Shown piece by piece: positions 14,006-22,329 of a DNA stretch of 34,624 bases (position 1 is its first letter; every line of letters starts with the position of its first letter). The position numbers and the translations under genes were made by a program. The stretch covers positions 1 to 34,624 of the forward strand of contig NZ_DDJO01000012.1 of the NCBI RefSeq assembly GCF_002339505.1. The letters run 5' to 3'. Origin of the DNA: Corynebacterium sp. UBA2622 (GTDB taxonomy: Bacteria > Actinomycetota > Actinomycetes > Mycobacteriales > Mycobacteriaceae). A model generated the notes under the pieces. The model was not told where the DNA came from. It searched no databases and worked only from the letters and a program-made list of their open reading frames with translations.

Positions 14006-15942
14006 TAGTTGTACTGCTTGCGGCCCCCGCTCGCGGGGCGGCGCAGCTTTGTCGCATCCCGGTGGATCCACAGGCTGATGCGGTGCAGGGTGGGGGCGTC
14101 GAGGTCGCTGTGCATGACCGCGGCCCAGTACGACACCGTCTCGTCGTGGTAGTTGTGCCCGTGGGGCGACGGGCAGTTCTGCGAGGAGAGCTGGTCGATG
14201 GCCGTCTGCCAGAAGGTGATGAAGGGGAACCAGCGCATGGTGTCCGGGACGTCGAGGAGCTGTGCCCGGGGCGCGGGCACGCCGCGTGAGCCGGGCTCCC
14301 GCAGCCAGTCCGGCGCCCGCCACGCCAGGTCCCAGTCCCACCACACCACGGGGTCGGAGGCGTGCTGGGCGAACACGGCGCGCGGGGACTCCCACTCGTT
14401 GGCGTAGGGCCTGCCCTGGTAGTCGTGGGCGAGGTGGTCGGCCCGGGCGCAGAAGCGCACGTGGCGGCCGCCGTCGACGATGGGAAGGCGCTGCGGGCTG
14501 CCCGTGTCGCGGCCCCGGGTCAGCTCGCCGTGGTTGCGGGCGAAGCCCGGCACGCCGGTGAACACGCCGCCGGCGATGCCGGAGAGGAACTCCCCGACGT
14601 CGTCGAAGGCGTCCGAGACGCCGTAGGCGCCGAGGGATTCGCCGCCCACGTAGAGCGCCGGGCGCTCGGGCTCGGGAATGTGCTCCAGGCGGGCGCGGAT
14701 GGCGTCGAGAAGCATGCGCGCGGAGCGTACCGGCGACTCGCGGTCGGCGAGGTAGGAGTACGCCGAGGGGAGGTAGGAGTACTGCATGGCGACGATCGCG
14801 GTGTCGCCCCGGCCGATGAACTCGAAGCCGGAGGTGTGGAAGTCGTTGATCCAGCCGGTGCCCGCAGCGGACATTACTGCGAGGTGGGAGCGGGACCAGG
14901 CGTTCGTCCGGTCGAGCTCCATCATCGCCTGCTCCACCATTTCCTCGGTGCCGCGGTCCTTGTGCAGGCCGATGAAGATGCGGATGGGTTCATTTGCCTC
15001 GCTGTCGAGAAGCAGCTCGATGTCGCGCTTGCGGGGCCCGCCCGCCGCCACCGCCCTGCCCTGGCGGCCCATCGTGTCCCACGGCTCGAAGGAGGCCGGG
15101 GAGCCGGAACGCTCCGGCTCTACCGGGCGGGGGGCGCCCAGCATGAACTGGCGGTCGAGCTCCTCGGCGTTGCGGTACACCCGCGACAGGGCGTTGCGCA
15201 GGACCACACGGTCGGTGAACACCACGAAGAAGGCGCCGGCGCTGGCGACGGCCAGGGGCCACGAGGTCAGGGGAGGCAGGCGCTTGCCGAAGAAGACGTT
15301 GAACAGGTCGGTGAGCACCTGGAGGGTCTCCCCAATGGCGAGGAGGGCCCCGTAACCCAGGGTGCCCACGGTGATGCCGGTGAAGGAGCGCGCGAGCCTG
15401 AACTCCTCGCCGCCCCCGACCATTTCGATCTGCCGGATGTGGCGGCGCCGCGACATCACGAAGGTGCCCACAGTCACCGCGCTCAGGCCGAGGTGGAGCG
15501 CGGTGCTCGCGGTACGGGTGGCGCGCGGGTGGTCGGAGAGGGGCAGGAGACGGCGAACCCCGCGGCCCACCTCGCTGACCAGAGTGCCCGCGAAGTGGCC
15601 CGCGCCCTGGCAGATGGCCACGTTTGCCGCGACAACCCACCAGCTGTGGGGGAGCAGTGAGGGGGAGATGGCGCCCCACGTGGCCACCTCCGCCCCGACC
15701 ACACCGGCGCTGAAGCTCTTCGGCAGGCGGCGCAGCCCTCCCATGCGGATGACGGGCGTGAGGTCCGCCCACACCTCGACGGCAATGAGCGGCACCATGA
15801 ACAGGCCATGGCGGTCAAAGGAGTAGCGCCCCCTCGCCTTTTCGACGGCCGCCTCAACCGTCGCCTCCACCGCCGTGGCGGGGGACCGCTCAATGCGGTG
15901 GGTGAAACGCCTGATTGCGCCGCGCAGGGACATGCGGCCCAT
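14002..15942 (-). CDS. Membrane alpha/beta hydrolase (PF10081/PF15420 type)
   Basis: This 646-residue protein has an N-terminal membrane domain (about five or six hydrophobic segments between residues 45 and 290) and a C-terminal alpha/beta-hydrolase domain. The nucleophile elbow GGESLGAYG is visible with Ser436, and conserved blocks such as SYLPSAYSYLADR and VVWWDWDLAWRAPDWL follow. It fits the two-part Abhydrolase_9 family of actinobacteria; the substrate is unknown, and a lipid or envelope ester is a guess from the membrane anchor. I chose the ATG at 15942 (MGRMSLRGAIRRFTHR); 15933 is also possible, while 15996 adds an unlikely tail. It is divergent from the glycerophosphodiesterase and convergent on msrA. 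Confidence 0.82.
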   Translation of the reverse strand: MGRMSLRGAIRRFTHRIERSPATAVEATVEAAVEKARGRYSFDRHGLFMVPLIAVEVWADLTPVIRMGGLRRLPKSFSAGVVGAEVATWGAISPSLLPHSWWVVAANVAICQGAGHFAGTLVSEVGRGVRRLLPLSDHPRATRTASTALHLGLSAVTVGTFVMSRRRHIRQIEMVGGGEEFRLARSFTGITVGTLGYGALLAIGETLQVLTDLFNVFFGKRLPPLTSWPLAVASAGAFFVVFTDRVVLRNALSRVYRNAEELDRQFMLGAPRPVEPERSGSPASFEPWDTMGRQGRAVAAGGPRKRDIELLLDSEANEPIRIFIGLHKDRGTEEMVEQAMMELDRTNAWSRSHLAVMSAAGTGWINDFHTSGFEFIGRGDTAIVAMQYSYLPSAYSYLADRESPVRSARMLLDAIRARLEHIPEPERPALYVGGESLGAYGVSDAFDDVGEFLSGIAGGVFTGVPGFARNHGELTRGRDTGSPQRLPIVDGGRHVRFCARADHLAHDYQGRPYANEWESPRAVFAQHASDPVVWWDWDLAWRAPDWLREPGSRGVPAPRAQLLDVPDTMRWFPFITFWQTAIDQLSSQNCPSPHGHNYHDETVSYWAAVMHSDLDAPTLHRISLWIHRDATKLRRPASGGRKQYNY

Positions 15943-15975
15943 TCTTGCAAACCCGTCCCGCGAGCGCCGACATTG

Positions 15976-16001
15976 CTCCAGCGGTCGCGCCCCCACTGGA
16001 G
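15976..16001. promoter_or_regulatory. Inverted repeat between hydrolase and diesterase genes
   Basis: CTCCAG (15976-15981) and CTGGAG (15996-16001) are inverted, and CCACTGGAGTGG (15992-16003) is itself nearly palindromic. They sit in the 79-base divergent space and could be an operator. The arms are short. Confidence 0.25.
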
Positions 16002-16007
16002 TGGTTG

Positions 16008-16013
16008 TAGGTT
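16008..16013 (+). promoter_or_regulatory. -10 box of leaderless glycerophosphodiesterase
   Basis: TAGGTT lies 8 bases before the GTG at 16022, with no ribosome site between. Confidence 0.4.
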
Positions 16014-16021
16014 AGGCACAC

Positions 16022-16855
16022 GTGACGACACTGCTGGGCGGCAACGGCGATAACGGCAACGGTGGCAACAGCGGCAACTTGGGTGGAGGTGACACTGCTG
16101 ACCGGGGGCGGACGAAGATCGTCGCGCACCGCGGCGCGGCGGGGTTGTACCCGGAGCTGACCTTCCAGGCCTTCGACGCGGCGCTGAACATGGACATCCA
16201 CGGCATCGAGTGCGATGTCCGTCTGAGCCGCGACGGGCGGGTCGTGGTCTTCCACGACGCGGTGCTGGGCCGCACCTCCGACGGCCGCGGACGGGTCTCC
16301 GCCACCGACTTCCGGGACCTGCGCGAGCTGAATGTAGGCACGAAGGAGAACCCGCAGCGAATCATGCTGCTGGAGGAGCTGCTGGAGCTCATGCAGGACC
16401 ACCCGGACAAGCACATCTACATCGAGACGAAGCACCCCACCCGCTACGGACCGGAAATCGATGAGCAGACGCTGCGCATGCTCGCCTACGCGGGTCTGCG
16501 GGAGTCGGAGCGCGTCCACCTAATCTCGTTCTCCCACCGGGCGATGCGCTACTTCACGGAGTTCGCCCCCGAGCTGGAAACCTTCTACCTCTTTCGGCTC
16601 CGCGAGAAGAAGTGGAACCGGAAAAACCGGATGCTCTCGCGCCCCTACGGTGTCGGCCCGGCGATCAGCCACCTCCAGGCGCGCCGGGAGCTGCTCGGGT
16701 TCCGCGGCCTGAAGACGTACACCTGGACGGTGAACCTGCCGAAGGACATGCTGTGGTGCCGCGACAACGGTGTCGATGTCATGGCCACGGACATGCCGCA
16801 CCTTGCCCTGGAGACTTTCGCCGGAAGCCCGCTGGGGGCGGCACCCGGCGCGTAA
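16022..16855 (+). CDS. Glycerophosphodiester phosphodiesterase
   Basis: This 277-residue enzyme hydrolyses glycerophosphodiesters to glycerol 3-phosphate and an alcohol. After an odd Gly/Asn-rich N-terminus (about residues 6-24) the catalytic core begins with VAHRGAAGLYPELTFQAF (HRG and the PE ligand) and IECDVRLSRDGRVVVFHD (E and D metal ligands and the catalytic HD). YIETKHP and the C-terminal TWTVN and DVMATDMP follow, as in the GDPD family. No signal peptide is seen, so it is probably cytoplasmic. The GTG start fits a leaderless message. Together with the nearby ugpAEBC operon it suggests use of imported glycerophosphodiesters. It may correspond to the GlpQ1 role known in phosphate-starved C. 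glutamicum, but identity is not proven. Confidence 0.9.
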   Translation: MTTLLGGNGDNGNGGNSGNLGGGDTADRGRTKIVAHRGAAGLYPELTFQAFDAALNMDIHGIECDVRLSRDGRVVVFHDAVLGRTSDGRGRVSATDFRDLRELNVGTKENPQRIMLLEELLELMQDHPDKHIYIETKHPTRYGPEIDEQTLRMLAYAGLRESERVHLISFSHRAMRYFTEFAPELETFYLFRLREKKWNRKNRMLSRPYGVGPAISHLQARRELLGFRGLKTYTWTVNLPKDMLWCRDNGVDVMATDMPHLALETFAGSPLGAAPGA

Positions 16856-16858
16856 CAT
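16853..16858 (+). promoter_or_regulatory. -10 box built on the diesterase stop codon
   Basis: TAACAT uses the TAA stop of the diesterase and lies 8 bases before the next ATG (16867). It could drive a leaderless message for the DUF5926-type gene within the unit. Confidence 0.35.
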
Positions 16859-16866
16859 GTGGCCCC

Positions 16867-17781
16867 ATGGCCAAGAAGAACCGCACAAAGCAGGACAATC
16901 TCCCCGAGGGAATGAGCCGCCGCCAGGCGAAGCTCGCCGCCCGCGCCGCCGAGCGTGAGGCGCTGCAGAAGGACCCCCGCCCCTTCGGGGGCCTCGCCGC
17001 CGAGGCGGATCTCATCGCGCTGCAGGAGTTCGTCCCCTCGGCCGTCGCCGCGTTCGAGGTCGGGGGTGTGCCCGTCAACGTGGTCACAGTTCTGCCGGGA
17101 GCCGGGGCCGCGCTCGTGCGCGGCGAGGCCGAGGGCGGGGAGCGCTTCGTCGCCCTGCAGGTGGCCGCCCACTCGCAGAACCCGGGGCGCGACCTCGCCT
17201 ATGCCCTGAACTGGGTGGTCAACGCCGCCCCGGGAGAGTCGCTCCAGTCCACCGTCGCGGACGGAACCCAGCCGGAGCTGCGGGAGCTTATCGACGCCGC
17301 CGCCACCCCCGACATCACGGAGCACCAGGACTTCGCCTGGTGGTTCCCGGAGGGTGCCCAGATCCCGGCCGAGGTGCGACAGGCGCTCGCCCGCGCCAAC
17401 GACGCGGTGATTCCCTCCACGCGCGTGCGGGCGGGTGTCCCGGGCTCGGCGTGGTGGGTCAATCCCGGCGGTGGCAAGGCGCACATCCGCTGGGTGCGCC
17501 CGGAGGAGGACGAGGACCGGGTGCTCGCCGCCCTCGCACGGGTGGCGGCCGCCGGCGACCTGCACCTCGGCGAGGGCACCAAGTTCGCCGGCGCGTTCCG
17601 CACCCACGGTGTGGTGGTTCCGGTGTGGGACCTCGATCCCTCGGTGGAGGCGCAGTCCTACGCGGAGGCCCTCACCACGCTCAACGGGCGCATCGAGGCG
17701 GAATACGGCAGCGATGCCCCGCTTAGTGCAGAGGAGCGCCGCCAGCTCGACAACATCAAGTCGCGCCAGGTGACGCTGTAG
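16867..17781 (+). CDS. DUF5926-type conserved protein
   Basis: This 304-residue soluble protein begins MAKKNRTKQDNLPEGMSRRQ, a basic stretch, and then FGGLAAEADLIALQEFVPSA. These match my memory of DUF5926, a family widespread in Actinobacteria with no known function. No membrane segment, signal peptide or catalytic motif is evident. It is 11 bases downstream of the glycerophosphodiesterase and on the same strand. Conservation across mycolata, rather than linkage, suggests a core role; the neighbourhood gives no firm hint. The C-terminus is rich in acidic and alanine residues (LSAEERRQLDNIKSRQVTL). Confidence 0.8.
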   Translation: MAKKNRTKQDNLPEGMSRRQAKLAARAAEREALQKDPRPFGGLAAEADLIALQEFVPSAVAAFEVGGVPVNVVTVLPGAGAALVRGEAEGGERFVALQVAAHSQNPGRDLAYALNWVVNAAPGESLQSTVADGTQPELRELIDAAATPDITEHQDFAWWFPEGAQIPAEVRQALARANDAVIPSTRVRAGVPGSAWWVNPGGGKAHIRWVRPEEDEDRVLAALARVAAAGDLHLGEGTKFAGAFRTHGVVVPVWDLDPSVEAQSYAEALTTLNGRIEAEYGSDAPLSAEERRQLDNIKSRQVTL

Positions 17782-17786
17782 ATACC

Positions 17787-17806
17787 CCGGTTCAGAACCG
17801 GTTTGT
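17787..17806 (+). terminator. Short hairpin after the DUF5926 gene
   Basis: CCGGTT and AACCGG form a 6-bp stem around CAG, followed by TTTGT, starting 6 bases after the stop. It is weak, and it also overlaps the repeat region described for the ugp promoter. Confidence 0.35.
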
Positions 17807-17901
17807 AACCCCCCGTTTGCCCGGTTGTCACCGGGTCACCCGTTCTTAGCCACCTGTTCGCCGGGCCGCAGCACCGGGGTTACCGCGTATTCACCCGTGG
17901 G
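17789..17901 (+). promoter_or_regulatory. Candidate phosphate-response sites upstream of ugpA
   Basis: Two adjacent 11-base units, GGTTCAGAACC and GGTTTGTAACC (17789-17810), share 8 of 11 bases. GTCACC occurs twice 8 bases apart (17827-17840). GTTACC and TTCACC are offset by 11 bases (17879-17895). Tandem 11-base units are the usual layout of OmpR-family phosphate regulator sites, and the ugp operon is a known phosphate-starvation target in C. glutamicum. Binding here is only inferred. Confidence 0.4.
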
Positions 17902-17904
17902 CCA

Positions 17905-17910
17905 TAAGTT
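17905..17910 (+). promoter_or_regulatory. -10 box of leaderless ugpA
   Basis: TAAGTT lies 8 bases before the ugpA ATG, and there is no ribosome site between. TTCACC is a possible weak -35 or activator-contacted element at 17890-17895. Confidence 0.45.
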
Positions 17911-17918
17911 TTGCCCCC

Positions 17919-18875
17919 ATGAGCTCTTTGCATCCTGCGATTCCGGCGGTCAATGCGGTGCCGGAACCACCCAGGGATGGGGGCGGAAGGCGGCGCCGGG
18001 CGCGCCTCAACTGGCGTGAGATTGGGCTGGCGGCCCTGTTGATCGGGCCCAACCTACTTCTGCTTGTCCTGTTCACCTACCGCCCGCTGGTGGACAACAT
18101 CCGTATCTCCTTCTACAACTGGAACATCTCCTCACCGCGCATGACCTTTGTCGGGTGGGACAACTACGTGCAGTGGTTCCACGCCCCCGACACTGCCCGG
18201 GTGGTCTTCAACACCGTGGTGTTCACGGTGTGCGCGGTGGCGGGTTCGATGATCATCGGGCTCGCCCTCGCCCTCCTGCTCGACCAGAAGCTTGCCGGGC
18301 GGGCGGCGGTCCGCTCCATCACTTTCGCCCCCTACGTCATCGCCGGGGCGGCCATCGGCGTGGCCTTCCAGTTCGTCTTCGACCCCAATTACGGGTTGAT
18401 CCAGTACTTCCTCGGTTTGGCGGGCATCCCCTCCCCGAACTTCTACCAGGACAAGAACTGGGCGTTGTTCATGCTCACCGTCACCTACATCTGGAAGAAC
18501 GTCGGTTACGTCTTCGTCATCTACCTCGCTGCCCTGCAGAGCCGGCGGGCTGACCTCGACGAGGCCTCGGAGATCGACGGCACCCCCGCCGCGCGCCACT
18601 TCTTCCGGGTGGTTCTCCCGCAGCTCCGCGGCACCACGTTCTTCCTCCTCATCACGGTGCTGCTCAACTCCTTCCACGTCTTCGACATGATCAACGCCAT
18701 GACGGGGGGAGGCCCCTTCGGTTACGGCACCTCCACCATGGTTTTCCAGGTCTACCAGGAGACCTTCGTGAACAACCGGGCCGGTTACGGTGCCGCGGTG
18801 GCCACCATCATGTTCCTGGTGGTGCTCGTGCTCACCGTGGCCCAGCTCAAGCTGCAGGAAAGGCTGGACAAGTAA
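17919..18875 (+). CDS. ugpA: sn-Glycerol-3-phosphate ABC transporter permease UgpA
   Basis: This is the first permease of the Ugp-type importer, 318 residues. A basic, Pro-rich cytoplasmic N-terminus (about 35 residues) precedes six membrane segments, beginning AALLIGPNLLLLVLF and ending near LVVLVLTVA. The EAA loop that docks on the ATPase reads EASEIDGTPAARHFFRVVLP. The sugar-permease family match is clear; the glycerol phosphate substrate is inferred from operon order (permease, permease, binding protein, ATPase, as in corynebacterial ugpAEBC) and from the nearby glycerophosphodiesterase. A general sugar ABC system is the alternative. Translation is probably leaderless, and the gene leads the four-gene operon. 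Confidence 0.88.
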   Translation: MSSLHPAIPAVNAVPEPPRDGGGRRRRARLNWREIGLAALLIGPNLLLLVLFTYRPLVDNIRISFYNWNISSPRMTFVGWDNYVQWFHAPDTARVVFNTVVFTVCAVAGSMIIGLALALLLDQKLAGRAAVRSITFAPYVIAGAAIGVAFQFVFDPNYGLIQYFLGLAGIPSPNFYQDKNWALFMLTVTYIWKNVGYVFVIYLAALQSRRADLDEASEIDGTPAARHFFRVVLPQLRGTTFFLLITVLLNSFHVFDMINAMTGGGPFGYGTSTMVFQVYQETFVNNRAGYGAAVATIMFLVVLVLTVAQLKLQERLDK

Positions 18876-19841
18876 ATGGCTTCCACGCGCGTACCGGGCG
18901 GCGCCCCGATGGACGGCACGACACCGGGGACCCGGGCCCTGCCGCCGGTGCCCGGGCATCAGCCCGCCGGGGAGCCCGCCCCTCCCCGGCGCACTGCGCC
19001 GGGATCCGCCGCGGGCGGGCCCTCCGCGGCGGTGAAGGTGATCGGCTATCTCGCACTCGCCCTCACGGTCCTGGTGATTCTCGTGCCCCTGTACTTCATC
19101 GTGATCACCTCGTTCAAGACCTACCAGGACGTGTACTCCGATCCGATCACCTTCTGGCCGAAACCGCTGGTCCCCGGCAACTACTCGTACGTCTGGCAGA
19201 CCTCGAGCTTCAGCAGCTACCTGCGCAACTCTGTCATCATCACACTCATCCTCACCGTGGTGAAGGTGGTGCTCGGAGTCCTGTCCGCCTACGCCTTCGC
19301 GTTTCTCCGCTTCCCGGGCAGGAACCTGCTCTTCCTGGTGGTCGTGGCCGCCCTGATGGTGCCCAACCAGATCACCATCATCTCCAATTACGCCCTCACG
19401 GCGTCGCTGGGCTGGCGCGACACCTACGCGGGTGTCATCGTCCCGCTGGCGGGTGTCGCGTTCGGGGCCTTCCTCATGCGCAACCACTTCCAATCCCTGC
19501 CCACGGAGATCATGGAGGCGGCGCGCATGGACGGGGCGGGGTTCCTGACCACCCTGTTCCGCGTTGTCCTGCCCATGTCGTGGCCGACGCTTTCCGCGTT
19601 CGTGCTCATCACGGTGGTCAACGAATGGAACGAATATCTCTGGCCGTTCCTCATCACGGACACCCCGCAGGCGGCGACCCTGCCGGTGGGGCTGACGCGG
19701 CTGCAGGACGCCGAGGGGCTGACCAACTGGGCACCGGTGATGGCCGGAACGGTCCTCACCACCCTACCCATGCTGCTGATCTTCCTGATCCTGCAGAAAC
19801 CCATGATCAAGGGCCTGACCGCCGGCGCGGTCAAAGGCTGA
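18876..19841 (+). CDS. ugpE: sn-Glycerol-3-phosphate ABC transporter permease UgpE
   Basis: This second permease has 321 residues. The first 45 are Pro/Ala/Gly-rich and disordered, which is long for UgpE; an in-frame ATG at 18909 could shorten it. Six membrane segments follow, the first at YLALALTVLVILVPLYFIV. The docking loop is EAARMDGAGFLTTLFRVVLP, and the family motif WNEYLWPF is visible. The ATG follows the ugpA stop directly (TAAATG), so the two permeases are translationally coupled and should be made in equal amounts for the heterodimer. The substrate is inferred from the operon. Confidence 0.88.
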   Translation: MASTRVPGGAPMDGTTPGTRALPPVPGHQPAGEPAPPRRTAPGSAAGGPSAAVKVIGYLALALTVLVILVPLYFIVITSFKTYQDVYSDPITFWPKPLVPGNYSYVWQTSSFSSYLRNSVIITLILTVVKVVLGVLSAYAFAFLRFPGRNLLFLVVVAALMVPNQITIISNYALTASLGWRDTYAGVIVPLAGVAFGAFLMRNHFQSLPTEIMEAARMDGAGFLTTLFRVVLPMSWPTLSAFVLITVVNEWNEYLWPFLITDTPQAATLPVGLTRLQDAEGLTNWAPVMAGTVLTTLPMLLIFLILQKPMIKGLTAGAVKG

Positions 19842-19875
19842 CCCACTTATCCCACTTCCACAAGGAGCAACACGC

Positions 19876-21183
19876 ATGTCTCTGAACCGATTCACCCGCG
19901 CCCTCGCCCTGGGGGCCGCGGCCTTCACCACCGCCGCCGCCCTCTCCGCCTGCGCGGGCGGGGGCACCCCGGCCCCCACGAAGGACGACAAGGCCAACGA
20001 GAACACCATCAAGTTCTGGTCCAACCACCCCGGCTCATCGCGCGACATCGAGGTGGAACTGATCAACAAGTTCCAGGAGAAGAACCCCGACCTCAAGGTC
20101 GAGCTTGTCGACGCCGGCGCGAACTACGAGGAGCTCGCCCAGAAGTTCAACGCCGCCCTGGCGGGAGGGGACCTGCCGGACGTCATCGTGGCCTCCGACG
20201 TGACCTGGTTCAACTTCGCCCTCAACGACGCCACCACCCCGCTCGACGAACTGTGGGACAAGTACAACATTGATTCCTCCAGCTACGTGGACACGCTGAA
20301 GGACGACTACAAGTACAAGGACAAACACTACGGTGTCCCGTACTCCCGCTCCACCAACCTCATGTACTGGAACACCAACGATCTCGCCGCCGCGGGGCTT
20401 CCGACGGACCGCGGCCCCAAGACGTGGGGGGAGTTCGACGAGTGGGCCGGCAAACTGGTGGAAAAGACCGGCCACCCGGCGCTGGTGGTTCCGGACGGGT
20501 CCCACTACCTCGACTGGTACTTCGAGGGCATGAACTGGGCCCAGGGCGGTAGCTACTCGGAAGAGTGGACCCCGAAGTTCACCTCCGCGGAGACCATCAA
20601 GGCCGGTGAGTTCCTCCAGGAGCAGGTGAACAAGGGCCACATCCAGATCGCCACCGATCCGACGGTGGCCTTCGGCAACGGCAACGCGTCCTCCCTGCTC
20701 GAATCCACGGGCGCCCTCGGCGGCCTGACCAAGTCAGCCACCATCCCGTTTGCCACCACCTACCTCCCCGGGCCCGGCCCCTCGGCCGCAACGGGCGGCG
20801 CGGGCCTCGCGGTTCCGAGCGGCATTTCCGACAAGCGCAAGGAGAACGCGGTGAAGTTCATCGACTTCATGACCAACACGGAAAACACAATCACCTTCTC
20901 CCAGAAGACCGGGTACATGCCGGTGCGCAAGGACGCCCTGGAGAACCCGGACGAGCGCGCCTTCCTGGACAAGAACCCGAACGCGGAAACCGCGATCAAG
21001 CAGCTCAATGAGAACACCAAGCCGCAGGACTACGCGCGCGTGTTCGTGCCCGGCGGCGGCAAGCGGATCGGTGCCGCCCTGGACCGGATCACCGTGGGCA
21101 AGGAGGACGTGAAGACGGTCTTCACCGACCTGCAGAAGGAAACCGAAGACGCAATCAAGCGCGACATCGAACCGAAACTGTAA
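19876..21183 (+). CDS. ugpB: Glycerol-3-phosphate-binding lipoprotein UgpB
   Basis: This 435-residue extracellular solute-binding lipoprotein has the signal MSLNRFTRALALGAAAF and continues to the lipobox LSAC. A flexible Gly/Pro-rich linker follows. The mature part is a class B/D-like binding protein (SBP_bac_1/8 fold): IKFWSNHPGSSRDIEVELIN at the start, PDVIVASDVTWF, and the C-terminal NAVKFIDFMTN. It captures substrate outside the membrane and delivers it to the permeases. AAGGAG lies before the ATG, and 34 bases separate it from ugpE. Substrate assignment rests on context; the ligand residues have not been compared. Confidence 0.88.
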   Translation: MSLNRFTRALALGAAAFTTAAALSACAGGGTPAPTKDDKANENTIKFWSNHPGSSRDIEVELINKFQEKNPDLKVELVDAGANYEELAQKFNAALAGGDLPDVIVASDVTWFNFALNDATTPLDELWDKYNIDSSSYVDTLKDDYKYKDKHYGVPYSRSTNLMYWNTNDLAAAGLPTDRGPKTWGEFDEWAGKLVEKTGHPALVVPDGSHYLDWYFEGMNWAQGGSYSEEWTPKFTSAETIKAGEFLQEQVNKGHIQIATDPTVAFGNGNASSLLESTGALGGLTKSATIPFATTYLPGPGPSAATGGAGLAVPSGISDKRKENAVKFIDFMTNTENTITFSQKTGYMPVRKDALENPDERAFLDKNPNAETAIKQLNENTKPQDYARVFVPGGGKRIGAALDRITVGKEDVKTVFTDLQKETEDAIKRDIEPKL

Positions 21184-21192
21184 AGGCACACC

Positions 21193-22329
21193 ATGGCTTC
21201 CGTTGAATTCCGCCAGGCCTCCCGGATCTTCGACCCGACCCGGCCCCCCGCCGTAAACCGCATCTGCCTCGACATCGAGGACGGGGAATTTCTCGTCCTC
21301 GTCGGTCCCTCGGGGTGCGGCAAATCCACGACGCTGCGCATGCTGGCCGGCCTCGAACCCGTCGACGAGGGGCAGATCCTCATCGACCGGGCCGACATCA
21401 CCGGGACGCGGGCGCGGGACCGAGACGTGGCCATGGTGTTCCAGTCCTACGCCCTCTACCCGAACATGACGGCACGGCAGAACATGGCGTTCGCACTCCA
21501 GAACGCGAAGACGGACAAGGCGGTCATCGAGGAGCGGGTGGCTTTCGCCGCACGCATGCTCGAGCTCGAGGACCTGCTGGACAAGAAGCCGGCCGCCATG
21601 TCGGGAGGGCAGCGCCAGCGCGTCGCCATGGGCCGCGCGATCGTGCGCCAGCCGAAGGTGTTCCTCATGGACGAGCCGCTGAGCAACCTGGACGCGAAGC
21701 TCCGCGTGTCCACCCGCGCGCAGATCCTCCAGCTGCAGCGCGACCTGCGCACCACCACCGTCTACGTCACCCACGACCAGACGGAGGCGATGACCATGGG
21801 CGACCGGGTGTGCGTTCTCAAGGACGGCATCGTCCAGCAGGTGGACACCCCGCGGGTCCTGTACGGCAACCCCGGAAACACCTTCGTCGCAGGTTTCATC
21901 GGCTCGCCCGCCATCACGCTTATCGACGGCATCCCCGTCCACGACGGCCGCGCCCTCGCGGGTGCGCAAGGCGCGCTGGACTTCCATATGCCGCGGGAAA
22001 TCGCGGCGAAGGTGGCGGGGGAGCGCGTCATTGCCGGCGTGCGCCCGGAGAACTGGCGCATAGTCTCCGTGGGCACCCCCGCCGGCGGGGACGCGCTGCC
22101 CGTGCACATCGCAATCGTGGAGCACCTGGGCGCGGAGCAGTACGCCTACGGCACCTGCGGCGAGGATGACGGGCTGGGTGCCGGGGTGTCGCTGCGCGGG
22201 GGCCGCATCGCGGTCAAGGTACCCCACGGGGCAACCGTCGAACAGGGCGACACCGTGCACCTCCAGCCGGAGGCTGGGGGAGTTCTTTTCTTCGAGCCGG
22301 AGACGGAGATCAACTACGACTACCTGTAG
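21193..22329 (+). CDS. ugpC: ABC transporter ATPase UgpC
   Basis: This 378-residue ATPase is of the MalK/UgpC type. The Walker A motif GPSGCGKST is at residues 38-46. The Q loop is in FQSYALYPNM, the signature is MSGGQRQR, Walker B is VFLMDEPLSNLDAKLR, and the H loop is VTHDQTEA. The C-terminal 130 residues form the regulatory OB-fold domain of this subfamily (GVRPENWR and VEHLGAEQYAYG). It powers the Ugp importer, and in this genus one such ATPase can serve several importers. The gene follows ugpB by 9 bases with no terminator between, and closes the operon. No strong terminator follows. Confidence 0.92.
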   Translation: MASVEFRQASRIFDPTRPPAVNRICLDIEDGEFLVLVGPSGCGKSTTLRMLAGLEPVDEGQILIDRADITGTRARDRDVAMVFQSYALYPNMTARQNMAFALQNAKTDKAVIEERVAFAARMLELEDLLDKKPAAMSGGQRQRVAMGRAIVRQPKVFLMDEPLSNLDAKLRVSTRAQILQLQRDLRTTTVYVTHDQTEAMTMGDRVCVLKDGIVQQVDTPRVLYGNPGNTFVAGFIGSPAITLIDGIPVHDGRALAGAQGALDFHMPREIAAKVAGERVIAGVRPENWRIVSVGTPAGGDALPVHIAIVEHLGAEQYAYGTCGEDDGLGAGVSLRGGRIAVKVPHGATVEQGDTVHLQPEAGGVLFFEPETEINYDYL

